Position numbers and translations under genes: made by a program
Source of the DNA: Zingiber officinale
Taxonomy: Eukaryota; Streptophyta; Magnoliopsida; Zingiberales; Zingiberaceae
Assembly: GCF_018446385.1 (NCBI RefSeq)
Contig: NC_055992.1
Span: 100,830,947 to 100,894,946 of the forward strand
DNA: 64,000 nt
Direction: 5' to 3'
The notes under the pieces: generated by a model
What the model was told of the DNA's origin: nothing
The model's database searches: none
What the model saw: only the letters and a program-made list of their open reading frames with translations
Shown here: positions 26,453 through 37,511 of the stretch, one piece after another
Position numbering within the stretch: the stretch's first letter is position 1
How the letters are laid out: every line of letters starts with the position of its first letter

Positions 26453-26470
26453 TGGCGCCGTCTGTGGGAA
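26453..26470 (+). other. Primer-binding site, TGGCGCC type
   Basis: TGGCGCCGTCTGTGGGAA lies five bases after the LTR end. The GGCGCC core and position match the primer-binding site of Tat/Athila-type Gypsy elements. The exact primer tRNA is not assigned. Confidence 0.75.
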
Positions 26471-26639
26471 CTTTGCCTGAATCTAAAATGCGAAGATGGA
26501 GGAGATTAGACAATCTACTATAGTTACTTTGTAGCAAGAAGACTTGGAGCGGTCGTGGGGAGCAAATTATCTACAACCTTATCGAACCTGAGAGTATGCC
26601 AATGACGTGCTTTTATATACCGTTGAATATTTACATTTA

Positions 26640-27440
26640 ATGGAAATGTAGGCAAACTTAGCTCAAGAGCCCTAAATTCCAAACTCTCGTGCCGCTCGGC
26701 TGAATTATAAGCGAGCTTGCTCTCGCCCCGTATTCCAAACTCTCGTGTCACTTGGCCGAGTTATAAGCGAGCTTGTTCTTGCGCCCATATTCCAAACTCT
26801 CGTGTCCTAATCCAGACTCTCGTGCCATTCGGCCGAGTTATAAACGAATTTGCTCTCACGTCCATATTCCAAGCTCTTGTGTTGCTCGACCGAGTTATAA
26901 GCAAACTTACTCTTGCGTCCATATTCCATGCTCTCAAGCCGCTCAACCGAGTTATAAGTAAAGTTGCCCTCACGCCAATAATCCAGACTCTCGCGCCGCT
27001 CGACCGAGTTATAAGCGAGCTTACCCTCGCGCTCATATTCCAATCTCTTGTGCCGCTCGACTGAGTTATAAGCGAGCGAGCTTGATCTCGCGCTCATATT
27101 ACAGACTCTCGTGCCGCTCGGCCAAGTTATAAGCGAGCTTGCTCTCGCGCCCATATTCCAGACTCTCGTGTCACTCGGCCGAGTTATAAGCTAGCTTGCC
27201 CTCATACCTATATTCCAGACTCTCGTGTTGCTCGACCGAGTTATAAGGGAGTTTGCTCTCGCACCCACGTCCCAGACTCTCGAGGCGTTCGACCGAGTTA
27301 TAAGCGTGCTTGCCCTGACACCTATGTCCCGGACTCTCGAGCGGTTCGACCGAGTTATAAGAGTCCTTGCTCTTGCACTTATGTACCAAACTCTCATGTC
27401 GATGGGCTTAGTTATAAGCGAGCTTGCTCTCCCCTTGACT
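26640..27440. repeat. Tandem array, about 60-65 bp unit, downstream of the Gypsy PBS
   Basis: About a dozen units built on CGAGTTATAAGCGAGCTTG followed by CTCTCGCGCCCATATTCCAG and ACTCTCGTGCCGCTCGGC. It starts about 170 bp after the primer-binding site, where gag leader or gag would be expected. The short frames on both strands through it are repeat artefacts. Confidence 0.9.
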
Positions 27441-27699
27441 TTGACCGCTCTCTCACCTTGACTTTAACCTTAACGCCCCCCTGGGGTCCATATCTAACGC
27501 CCCGTATCAGCTGTCTTCTTCAAGAAACTGTCTTCGTCTAATAAGGGATGAAAATCCCATTTCTTCTTCATCCAAGTGTCCAATACCGTGTCTTGGCTGA
27601 CTAATTGGCAGGCGAATCTCTCTCCCCTCCCTGAGTTAGGAGATTACCGCCTTCGTTTCTGTGTCAGAAAAATTGGCTGGCCAACAATTCAACATCCCC
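27441..27699. other. Retroelement-derived spacer
   Basis: Moderately GC-rich sequence between the 60-bp array and the broken coiled-coil ORF. No coding or repeat structure beyond the neighbouring element. Confidence 0.35.
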
Positions 27700-29260
27700 A
27701 ACTGTTACAGGAGGGCCTCTTCTATATGTTCGGACTGAGTCCAGTTTGAGCTGTGCTTCCCTTCTCTTTGGGTAAGAATTATTAACTTAGTTTCTATGTT
27801 ATCACTAACTGAGATCTTTTCTATTTTGTGTAGCGGAAGCCTTGTTCAAGGCGCTAACTTCTAAGGTTCTGCGATTGGAAGAGGCTGAGCTAGATTGGCG
27901 AGGCCAAGCCCTTTTGGTCGAGCATGAAGATCAGTCGACCAGGATTCTAGTAGCCAAACAGGCCATATATTCATGACAACAAGAGTGGAGGAAATTCCTT
28001 CCTTGAGTCTGAAACACAACTGTGGGTCAGGCATAACAGATGTCACTTGGGCACTACCAAACAATCAACTTCCGAGCGTATGCCAGCTAGGGAAGGCGCT
28101 CCGGCCTGATCTTCCGATTAAACGCCCTCGGCTTTGCCCTCCCGCAGCCCGGTCCAAGAGGAGATGGTTTCGCAGCTGACCGGGTCTCCTATAGCCCTGA
28201 CTCCTCGAACGTCATCCCCTTGTCCAACCATCTTGCCTACAAGAGCTTCCTCCGAACCTACCCCGTCCCACCAGTCACAAAGTCTCTTCCATTCTTGGCT
28301 ATGTTGGATGTGTCATCCGTTCAGGGTGTAACCTCGTCTTTGGATCCCTCTCCAATCTACGGGCAGATACAACTATAGGGCTTGTTAGCAGAGGACTAGG
28401 AGGACTCGATGACCCGGACGGAAGACCGTACTATAATGAGGCTAGCAGATGAGTTTGCCCAAGAACTAACGGCGGTAAGTTTTGTCTGGCTTATCCTTTT
28501 AACTGGAACACTACTAATACTACTTCTCTTCAACTTTGGGGGGTTGGGATGAACGCATCCCGAACCATAGTGGGGCTTGAACACGCAAACTAGGCGCTGA
28601 GGAGGCGAATAATAGAATTGGAATCTTCTCCGGCTCCCGCCCGAATCCCCAACGCGACAACCCAACAAGGGGATTAGACGCAAGCTGACCTGCTGAGTGA
28701 GCTGGAGAGGAAGGTACAAGAGGCTCGAGAACTATCTAGCGCTAAGGTGGTAAAGGCGTAAAAACTGGAAGCCGCCCTGAAAACAAGCGAAGCCAAACTC
28801 CAATCGGAAATAACAAGGAGGGTCCAGGCAGTAGCTGATTTAGATGAGAAGACTATCGAAGCACAAGGCCTCTTCGACAAGTTAAAGGAGTTGGAAGTTG
28901 CCCATGCCTTAGAGTTGGTTGCAAAAGATGCAGAGTTGGTTGCAAAAGATGCACAGTTGGCAGCCAAGTTTCTGCTGGTGTATAAAGCTCAGAAAGCTGA
29001 ATTGGAGTCCCTGCGATCCGAGTTAAAGGCCACGAGGTCCGAGTTAATGGCCTGTAAGTCTGAGCAACCAGGAATCGTATATGAACTGATGGCATCCCAG
29101 GCCAAGCTAGCGGATTATAAGACAGGGGAGGACAAGTGCTTCGAAGCTAAGAGAGTGGCCTACCTTCAGTCCCGTGATTTCTACCTGCAACTTGTCCCCT
29201 GTGTTCGGGAGTCCGATTACTTAGCATCTGAACCCCCAACCCACTTCCTACACCGGTAGA
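27700..29260 (+). pseudogene. Broken coiled-coil ORF of a Gypsy-associated protein (C-terminal part)
   Basis: Several short frames on the + strand read as one decayed protein. An intron-like gap (GTAAGAATT at about 27771 to TTTTGTGTAG at about 27832) is followed by LFKALTSKVLRLEEAELDW. Further right, 28680-29258 gives a heptad-rich coiled coil (repeats of LVAKDAELVAKDAQLAAKF and LESLRSELKATRSEL). Plant Gypsy-associated proteins with an N-terminal Transposase_28 domain often end in such coiled coils. The N-terminal domain is found downstream instead, at 30260-30816. Frameshifts and stops make this non-functional. Confidence 0.55.
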
Positions 29261-30259
29261 AGCTTTTGGACGAGCTCTCTGAAGACGTCGTCCCAAATTT
29301 TAAGTAATACTTCCCGGCTCACTCAATCTTGTATTTTAACCCTAATGCGGTCAACAAACTTCCTTGGACATGTACTTAAGTTCACTAAATTTTATTAGCT
29401 CCCATTCTATGTCCTTATCATTTTGTGCTTTTTTTTATTTAAGTCTTTGTGAGTACTCGCGTGTATGTGCGAAGAAATGGCCTAGTTTTTGTCCCTTTCT
29501 GTGTCGGGTAGATAATAAAATCAGACATACCCTCGCGAGTGGCGGCACGCTCTGAACAGGCGGCAATTTTCATAAATACTTAACGAATAGCAGCCCCTAT
29601 GTGTCGAGCAACAAATTATTACGGTTAATCAGACGGTAAATCAAGTAGTGATGCTACCGCTATAGTGGACGACTGTGTCCCGTTAAGAACTTGACCAACC
29701 TATATCCGATCAGTTGAGGTGGCATGTTGGGAGCCCTTCCCAGGTGTCCGACCGACTCTTGGGCTGATTGGATGCACGTTAGGAGTTATCCAATGAGAAA
29801 TGGGAAGCGTAGCCCCGGTGGTCCAACCGACTCTTGGGTTGGTCGGCCTTAGATGATCGTCGGACGCCATAAACGAGGGGAGAGATTTTTATTGATATTT
29901 GATATGCGCGATGACACATCAAGATAATGATTTGCCTGTTACATTCATCGTAAAGGCCCTTCTCCTACTATTGCCACATGTCCATCAACTTCCTTTTCCC
30001 AAACGTGACAATTGACGCACGACTTTACGGATGATAGTCCATTTCTCTTTTAATCAGCAATTAGCCCGCCTTTTTACGCACACGATCAAACGATCTATTT
30101 TAAAGAGGTATGTAGAGTTTCTTTTTAAGAAGCCCTAACGACGCCACTCATCCTCATTACGTTCCTTGTTTCTACGATGTCAGCTGATTCCTTGTTCCCA
30201 TAAGCTCCTGTAGACTCCCTCCTTATTTCTTCGTTCCCCTTGGATCCTACTCTCCGAAT
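29261..30259. other. Retroelement-derived spacer, no intact gene
   Basis: Follows the coiled-coil pseudogene. It contains two related phrases (TCCGACCGACTCTTGGGCTG near 29749 and CCAACCGACTCTTGGGTTGG near 29821). It may be the end of one element and the leader of the next, but no LTR border could be fixed. Confidence 0.4.
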
Positions 30260-30816
30260 CAACCATGAATATTCCTGGGGTGTGGTACACGTTGATTACC
30301 TTGGAGTTTGACGAGGTAGACCTGAACCATGTCTGCTTCACCTATGAAGTTCCCATCTCTTTGCACATGATTATTCCAAGTGATCAGGATCGTCCCCATC
30401 TTCCCCCCACCGGTTATGTGACTTTTTAAAGGACCAAGTCTGAGATGGCCTTCATTTCCCCATTCCGACTTTTTTCTTCAAACTAAGCTAGTATTTTCGT
30501 ATCCCACTCCATCAATTAGTCCCAAACTCCATTTGTCTTTTATGTGAAGTTGTTTCGTTTGTGTGAAATTCCTCTGACTCCCTAGGTGTTCCATTACTTC
30601 TACTACCGCAAACAACTAGCTAGTTGGGTTTTTCGCTTCCAATCCAGCCCGAGGACTACATTTTTCGATAAAATGCCCTCTCATAATATGGACTGGAAAG
30701 ACAAATACTTCTTCATTCGACTCCCTACGCCAATACTACGGCCGACTAGATGGCAGGCGGATATCCCAGTTGTGCCTAAACTAGGTGATTTATGTAGAAG
30801 AATTTTTCTTCCCTGA
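30260..30816 (+). pseudogene. Transposase_28-like (putative Gypsy-type transposon) domain, decayed
   Basis: Read across frames and stops, the + strand gives YEVPISLHMIIPSDQDRPH then LPPTGYVTF, and after a gap FHYFYYRKQLASWVFRFQSS and NMDWKDKYFFIRLP. These match the pattern of the plant 'putative gypsy type transposon' domain (a PPxGYV block, then a (K/R)xWKxRFFF block). In-frame TAA and TAG codons break it. It lies after, not before, the coiled-coil half of such a protein (27700-29260). Confidence 0.6.
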
Positions 30817-31205
30817 TTTTGCCTATTAACCACATCTAGCAATTCAGAATGCCTATGCAAAAAGAACTTACATAAGAACATTGAGAGAAAACTGGATATT
30901 GAGAACATTGATATAACAATTCAAAGCCAAGTAATTTCTGAAAGGAAAATTCTAATATACCTTCAGTCTGGTAAATCAATCTTGCAGTTATTATCTTATT
31001 AAAATGTCTAGAAGGCAATTACTATCTGGACCACCAAGTTGTGCCACAGCATCCACGGAACGATCATGCAGTTCATTTGTCCACCTTAAACGTTGCCTTG
31101 AAGCTAAATTATTGGGGTTGTTCACACCAGTGATAGGCCCCATAGTTCTGTTACTTGATTCTAATTGTTGGTCCTGAGAGACCCAATTGCTATCAATCCA
31201 ACTCT

Positions 31206-32737
31206 ATACTTGAGAAAGACATTAGTTGATGCATTTGTCACTACTAATGCAAAAAAGTGGAAAAGAATAATCCTCATAATCAAGTAGTGTAATATGCAAT
31301 TCAGATATGGCAATTATATCGATATCCCATATCTACAAAACAATTCAAAAATCACATACGATCAAGTTATCATATTTGTTTTTGTTATCTGACATACAAA
31401 ATAAGCAATTATTACATAAAGAGAAGTGGATAATATATGAAAGCACACTTGATGTTGTTCCTACTATAGTAATTGCTAGAATTACTTTAGATCCCAAATA
31501 ATACCGGTGGAAATTTTATTGACGCATTGTGTCATCTCAAAATAGTTCGACGGTTATCAGTATGACAAAATATTGAAATTCTTTTACTCTTTTACATTGG
31601 ACTGAACATGTCATTGTCATTTAAATTCTATACAGACAATAGCTACTATTTGTTAATGTCTCAATTCTAAAGTACAAAGTTCAAACCTTTTTATATAGCC
31701 TTCCTTCTATGTTTAAATTTCTCATAAAGAATTGATATTATCATTTTTGGAACCACTAATTCATTTTTTTTCTTTCCTTTTCAGAATGAGTAGGTAAACC
31801 ACGACTTCAACACCATCATTAAGATGTAATCTGATTGACTGAATGATTTTTAGTAATTCATTCATGCTTAGCATCGGTCATTTCCTAGACAATAATATTG
31901 GCACATTCTAATTTAGTTCCACATAAAGAATTGTGAGCTAATGAAAGGGGTCTTAAAGCTTAGATAAATGAACTACTATTCATTTGATCAGCATTTTTAG
32001 TAATTCATTCATGCTTAGCATGGGTCATTTACTAGAAAATAATATTAACACATCATAATTTGGTTCCACAAAAAGAATTGTTAGCTAATGAAAGGGGTCT
32101 TAAGGCTTAGATGAATGAACTCTACTCATTTGATCATAAGCATTTTAAATTAGTGGTAGGGATTCAAAAGTGTAGAGCTTGACTATGTTCAAGCTTGTTC
32201 ACTTATCTTACCGAGCTTGTTTAAGATTGTTTGTTAAAAATGTAACAAAACTCAAACCAAACTCAAGTTTTTTGTCGAGCTTCGTAAAAGAGTATTTTTA
32301 TTGAGCTTCAAAAGAGACATTACTATATTTATAATTAAGTTCAAAGAATGATCTCTAATAAGTGAAACATGTTATTTTCTCATTTGTAGTATTTTATAAA
32401 TACCATAAAAGCATAAAATTTATAAGATATGCATTATATTTAATATATTTAAATATAAAACTTATCCTTTGAGTTTCATTCTTGCGAGCATATTAAACAA
32501 GAATGTAATCAAACTTTATACAACTTAATAAATAAATTTATTATGAATTGTTTACGAGCTTTATTTTAATGAATTGAGCTCGCTAGGGTTCAAGCTTGTT
32601 CATTTAATTTATTTTTAATATTAGAAACATAAACAAGCTCTTATCAAGTTGAGCACCGAGTTTATTCATGAGCATTACAACCTTATTAACGGTCAAGCTT
32701 AACAAGTTTATGGTTAGTTCTCTTGTCTATGCAAGTT
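31206..32737. other. Leader-intron sequence of the truncated MYB-CC gene, with old repeats
   Basis: No coding support. It holds the tandem duplication at 31847-32146. From about 32160 to 32720 there is a GAGCTTGTTCA-rich stretch resembling a decayed relative of the hAT-like MITE at 16366-16887. The left border of the duplicated segment (32738) lies just after it. Confidence 0.5.
31847..32146. repeat. Tandem duplication of a 147-bp unit
   Basis: Two head-to-tail copies (31847-31993 and about 31994-32146), each starting TTTTAGTAATTCATTCATGC and ending near CATTTGATCA. They differ at a number of positions. Confidence 0.9.
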
Positions 32738-34210
32738 GTGATAGTTTGGCAGCATATTGACGAGTTTGGAAAGGGAAGCCATCATGATGGTCAAGACCAC
32801 CATCAGTATATGCTACCAATTATGGATGATTTTGAACTATGAAATCAACCTTAGATCTTCACAAAAACATGAGGGAGACACAACATCTTAGTTTAGTCTT
32901 ACATCAAATATGGACTAAAGAAAGAGATTTATATGTTTTAGATGAGTAATCTACTTCTAACTTAGGTTTAGCATTTTGGGATAGTTGTTAGACCTAATTT
33001 GCAAATTAATAATATCCTTGTACAGGGACCAGATATGACAAATATAATCAACAAGCATTTTAACGGTTCAAAATCATTATTAGCAGCATCATAATTTGTA
33101 TAAGGCAATTCAAACTCTACAAATCATAAAAGAATTCGTCGAAGCTTCCAACTTACCTACATCTACAATATAATTACGTCAACTCCAGAGAACAAGGGCC
33201 TTCTTTCCAATAATAACAGGCTCAACCAAAAAATTCTTGGAACAAGCTCAAAAGGGATACTGCTCAAGGAATACCATGTAAATTACATGGTACGGAGTTC
33301 CTCTCAAAGAAACAGCTTGCATCAGTAGCCGTCAATGTGTTAACTCTCTCTTAGCAGAGAACAGTTAAGCTCCTTACATGAACATGAAAGCCAAAGGTTG
33401 ACAAGAAGCATGATAAACGACCTATTATGGAGATCTAACAGTAGGTAACTAAGTAGATGCCCCTAACCTAGTTTATGACTATAGGCCCCTTGAAAAGTGA
33501 TAAGCAGGTAAAACGTAGGCTTTATTTTTCCTGTTTCGCCAAAAGCGGTATTTCGAGCTCCAATTATCCCCAAATGGTACAAAACTACTACCATTAGCAG
33601 AACCACAGATCCTAAAGACAACACGAATCTGCTACCATACAGAAGTTCAAAATTCATAAAATCGATGAAATATGTAACCACGGATCAATTAAAATGAAAA
33701 CCCTAGCTATGGATCACAAATCCCCATCCAAAAGAAAGCAAGGAGGAAAACCATACCTGGACAGCCAGCTGCGAAAGCGATCGACACTCCGAACTGCTGG
33801 AACGAAAGCACAAAATTGACAGCCTTCAACTGGATTATACAAGCCAGACCAAATCTAGGCCAGATCAAGCGATCGCAAAGAATATAATAAAGACTCCACA
33901 AAAAATCGACTCTCTTTCTTCCTCTTTCTGCCCTCTACGGCTCCATGGATGCGTCGGCGATCAACAAACCGGAGGATCCTCTCCCTCGCTCGCTTCGTCG
34001 CCCTCGTCACGGACTGCCTCAGCAGACAACTCCGGCAAGGAGCAATTGCAGCAGCCAACCGTCCAACCGGACACTGAAGGTGACTTGAAGGAGCCATGAC
34101 GATGCAGGAGCCGTCAGATCCATAGTGGATGGAAGGTCGCTTGCATGGTATCTAACGCGGTAATTGTTTGCAGGCGATAAAACTTGGCTTCAGATAAGTC
34201 CAGGTTTGGA
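32738..34210 (-). repeat. Segmental duplication copy 2
   Basis: Matches 1-1643 from its first base (GTGATAGTTTGGCAGC) to about 34210, where a GGGTGCG MITE end begins. Relative to copy 1 it lacks a stretch in the promoter (the part of copy 1 at about 1348-1403) and part of 1420-1560. It carries the leader exon, donor at 33757 and leader intron of the truncated MYB-CC gene. Homology may extend left beyond the window start in copy 1, but here the left edge is visible. Confidence 0.9.
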
Positions 34211-34217
34211 AAGCTAA

Positions 34218-34383
34218 GGGTGCGTTTTGCACGTTATTCATTTTTATTTTTTTTAAAATACGTGTTCCTAAAAAAAAAACAAAAAATGATGTTTGATTTA
34301 TATTTTTCATGTTTATTTTTTAAAGAAATATATAATATTTTTTTAGAAAAATAGAGAATGACGAAAAATTATTTTCTATTTTT
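34218..34383. mobile_element. Truncated Tourist-like MITE
   Basis: Starts with GGGTGCGTTTTGCACG after a TAA (34215-34217) and follows the sequence of the complete copy at 35495-35711 for about 165 bp. It stops at ATTTTTAGA|TGGAG, so the right terminal repeat is missing. Confidence 0.7.
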
Positions 34384-35491
34384 AGATGGAGTGAGGGAAG
34401 GTTCATAACGGAAGGGGAAGGGAGGGGAAGGAAAGGAAAGTGAGGGGAAGTAAAGTATTTAACTTCTCCTTGTTTGGGAGGAAGGGAAGGTTCATTAACG
34501 TAACATGTGTTACTTTATTGGGGAGGAAAGGAAAGCGAATGAACATGGTATTCGCTTATCACTTTTCAAGGGGCCTATAGTCATAAACTAGATATTTTTA
34601 TGAATAGATAAAGTTATTAAATTTTTTAAATTAGACATGGTAATTCATTATTTTGTTATGAACATGGTATTCGCTTATCACTTTTCAAGGGGCCTATAGT
34701 CATAAACTAGATATTTTTATGAAAAATGTCTAATTTAACATGGTATTCGCTTATCACTTTTTAAATAAATAGATAAAGTTATAAAAATATCCTCACTTTT
34801 TAAATTAGACATTTTTCATAATATTATTATTTTTTATAAATATAAATTAGATATTTTTAATAATAAAATTAATTTTTTTATATTATCATTTAAATTAGTT
34901 ATTTTTTAATAAAAAAAATTAATCTTTTTATACTATTCATAATAAAATAATGAATTATCGATAATCAAATAATTAAATGAGAAATAATGAAAATAATAAT
35001 TTTAAAAATCTTAAATAAAAAAATTTGAAAGATAACGACGAGAATTCTTATTCTTTAAAAATTTATTAATTTTTGATGAAAAAATTAAAAAATAGTAGAT
35101 ATCCTTTTAAATTTTGACGATAAAAATGATTTCTCTTTTCAATTCAGTTAGAAGATGTGTCAAATCCCCTCTAATGATCTGGCAGCAAGAGAGCTATGAA
35201 AAAGGCGAGGAAATTGGACTCCGACGATATAGAAAAATTAGAAATTGGAACATTTATTAAACTATTAAGAACAGGGATAAAATTGGAATAAAATTTTTTT
35301 TGTTTTCTCTTCCCCTTCCTTGCACCCCAATTCGGGGTGTAAGAAAATCTCTCTTTCCATGGGTAACGAAGGTTAAAGCTTACCCTTCCTTACCTTTCCT
35401 TCCCTTTCTTCACTCCTTCCCAAACAAGGTTCAAAGTTTCCCTTCTCCTTATTTCCCCTTCCCCTTCTCTCACCTCCTCCCAAACAGACCA
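34384..35491. repeat. Segment with purine-rich left arm and pyrimidine-rich right arm, AT-rich core
   Basis: The left arm (34387-34530) is rich in GGGGAAGG and GGGAGGAAGG and includes TTGTTTGGGAGG. The right arm (35320-35490) is rich in CCTTCC and includes CTCCTTCCCAAACAAGG and CCTCCTCCCAAACAG. The arms can pair, so this may be a foldback or MITE-like insertion. The core is very AT-rich and includes filler copies of neighbouring DNA (34541-34761). No ORF is supported. Confidence 0.5.
34541..34761. repeat. Tandem filler copies of a 37-bp piece of the adjacent MYB-CC leader intron, inverted
   Basis: The 37 bases at 33469-33505 recur in inverted orientation at 34554-34590 and again at 34673-34709, with a 13-base start of a third copy at 34749-34761. 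Each is preceded by AACATGGTATTC, and the first two are followed by GATATTTTTATGAA. The copies match duplication copy 2 (GGCCCCTTG) and not copy 1 (GGCCCTTTG). Confidence 0.9.
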
Positions 35492-35494
35492 TAA

Positions 35495-35711
35495 GGGTGC
35501 GTTTAGTATGCGTGTTTTTCATTTTCATTTTCTAAAAAACGTGTATTTTCTGAAAAATGGTGTTTGGTTTGTATTTTTCGTGCCTATTTTCTAAAAAAAT
35601 AGATAGCATTTTCTAAAAAAATAGAGAATGACAAAAAATCATTTTCTGTTTTCTAGAAAACGCGCGTTTTTCAGAAAATAGAAATGAAAAATGCGCGTAC
35701 CAAATGCACCC
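35495..35711. mobile_element. Tourist-like (PIF/Harbinger) MITE, complete
   Basis: A 217-bp element with long inverted ends (GGGTGCGTTTAGTATGCGTG against GGGTGCATTTGGTACGCGCA), flanked on both sides by TAA (35492-35494 and 35712-35714). The 3-bp TWA target site and GGGTGCGTTTGGT-like terminus fit PIF/Harbinger MITEs. No ORF. Confidence 0.85.
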
Positions 35712-35714
35712 TAA

Positions 35715-35964
35715 AACTTCGCTGTTTCAAATAGTACCGTGTTTTAATTTTCTGTTTTAGCAGGTTGATTAGGAATATTCAAAATTCGATTCGATAAAAA
35801 TTTATTTGAACTCGTTTAATGAAATCTATTAAAATAAATACCCGTTAGTTAATGAGTATGCTCGTTGGTAAGCTCATGAATCAACTTTTAAATAAAAAAC
35901 TAATAGTTTTGATATTGAATTTATAGATTTTACACTTTATTTATAAAAAATATAGACAAATATA
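35715..35964. other. Spacer up to Copia element A
   Basis: AT-rich; contains another weak GCTCGTTGGTAAGCTCATGA stretch like the hAT-like MITE interior. The last bases (ATATA) may be the target site of element A. Confidence 0.4.
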
Positions 35965-37245
35965 TGTTGGTGTGGGAAGCATCTGACGATCGAACCTAAG
36001 TGTTGATAATGGCAAAAGATTCAAAGTTAAGTTTATTTGTGATCTAATGTGTTTGAATGAGTTTGTAGGGAAAACACTAAGGTATCTTAGGCAAAAGTTC
36101 TAATTGTGGTTAGGCAGATAGAAAACCCTAAGGGGTGATAATCCTATGTCCTAGGGGGTGGTAACCCTAGGCGAAAAGTCTTGACGGGTCGAAGCTTCGG
36201 GCAAAAATCCTAGGGGGTGGTAATCCTAGGTGGAAAGTCTTGGTGTCGCGAACCAAGTGGAAAGTTTGGACGGGTCGTGGAGCAAACATCCAACAGAAAG
36301 ACTTGAAAACTCGGGCATTGAGCAAAAGTCCAGTCGATCTGGAGGATCAAACTGACAACAGGTATACTCTCCTGAGTGGAGTAGGTGAGGACGCATTCCC
36401 CGGAGAGGGAATAGTAGGCGTCGATTCGACCTAGGATTTCCGGTCGGAAATCCGAAGTCAGAACCGCACAGTCCGGAGATTGCCAAATACTATTGTTATC
36501 ATGTTTATTATGTGCTAACTTTGTTTTGCAGGATATATTGTTGTTTTGTGGACTAACGTAGCTTGCAGGATGAAGAAAGAGCTCAAATTCCCAAATGAGT
36601 GCCCGGGGCGCCTCCATAGAGCTTAGAGATGCCTCGGATGCTTTGGAAGAAGGAGCACACGAAGTCAAGCTTGAGGCGCCCTCAAGGAGTGTTGAGGCGC
36701 CTCGGATGGGCTTGAAGGCGCCATCCATGGCATTAGAGGTTCCTTCAAGAGGATGAGCGGCAACTCCTTCAACCCTTATCTTCACTACGAAATCGGCGGA
36801 GTTGAGGGCGCCCTCAAGGAGGTTGAAGGCGCCCTCAACAGGCTTTATATACCTGTCTCGACCAGTAGCATGGACATATCACTTTCTGAGCATCTTTCAA
36901 CTATTTGCTGCTAACGAGACGATCCGGCTGAGCCATAACAAGACCCCAATGATCCGAAGCTGCGAATTTCAAATTCCTATTGTCGGTATAATTTTAGTTC
37001 AGTTAAATTGTAATATTCTTCTTGTAATATTTGCGCGATTATAATTGTTGCCCAAATTAAACGCTCAACGAGCATGAGCCTTGGAGTAGGAGTCGCCACA
37101 GGTTCCGAACCAAGTAAATCGTTGGTGTTTGTGATTGTTCTTGTTTACTTTATTTCCTCTGCATTACTTGTTGATTTTCCGAAACGAAAAGTGAAAGTCA
37201 CGAGCGTTATTCACGCCTCCCCCTCTAGCACGTCTCGATCCAACA
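35965..37245 (+). repeat. 5' LTR of element A
   Basis: 1281 bp, TGTTGG...CCAACA termini. It contains CCTAGGGGGTGGTAACCCTA-type inverted phrases near 36150-36235, at least eight GGCGCC sites at 36600-36840, and a TTTATATACC TATA box at about 36842. It resembles the LTR of element B in its first 80 bases. Confidence 0.9.
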
Positions 37246-37247
37246 AT

Positions 37248-37259
37248 TGATATCAGAGC
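37248..37259 (+). other. Primer-binding site of element A (tRNA-Met type)
   Basis: TGATATCAGAGC, one change from the canonical TGGTATCAGAGC, two bases after the LTR end. Confidence 0.85.
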
Positions 37260-37511
37260 GGGGTCGCTTCGATTTGATGCAACCACCAGTCAATCAATTT
37301 TTTCGTGGTGATTTTCAGTTTTTGGGAGTTGATCGGAATCGGTATTATTGTCGCCTTCCAATCTATTTTTCGTAATCGAATTTTTCCTCAAAGTTGGTGT
37401 AACACCACTCGAGATCGCGTGTTTATTCTTCTTTTAACCCACACTACTAATCCAGGATCAAGTCTTGGGACAAGCTTTCCTGTTTTTCTTTGTGTGCGAG
37501 ATTTCGTTTTT

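Larger units (their letters stand above)
31023..34100 (-). pseudogene. Truncated MYB-CC (PHR1/PHL7-like) transcription factor gene, 5' part only
   Basis: A minus-strand exon runs from about 31205 to 31023. From the ATG at 31143 it encodes MGPITGVNNP then NLASRQRLRWTNELHDRSVD and AVAQLGGPD, ending at a donor (GATA|GTAATT) that interrupts the codon after GGPD. This is the start of the MYB-like domain of MYB-CC factors, closest to the PHL7 group, which lack a long N-terminus. A leader exon ending at 33757 (CCAG|GTATGG) lies upstream, so 33756 to about 31206 would be the leader intron. The next exons (rest of the MYB domain, the coiled coil) are missing: retroelement sequence starts at about 30830. 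One normally conserved Phe reads Ser (DRSVD for DRFVD). Probably a dead duplicate of the gene whose leader is at the left edge. Confidence 0.75.

Noticed and set aside
26761..27397. Several overlapping ORFs on both strands
   Set aside because: They all translate the same 60-65 bp tandem repeat, whose length keeps frames open by chance.
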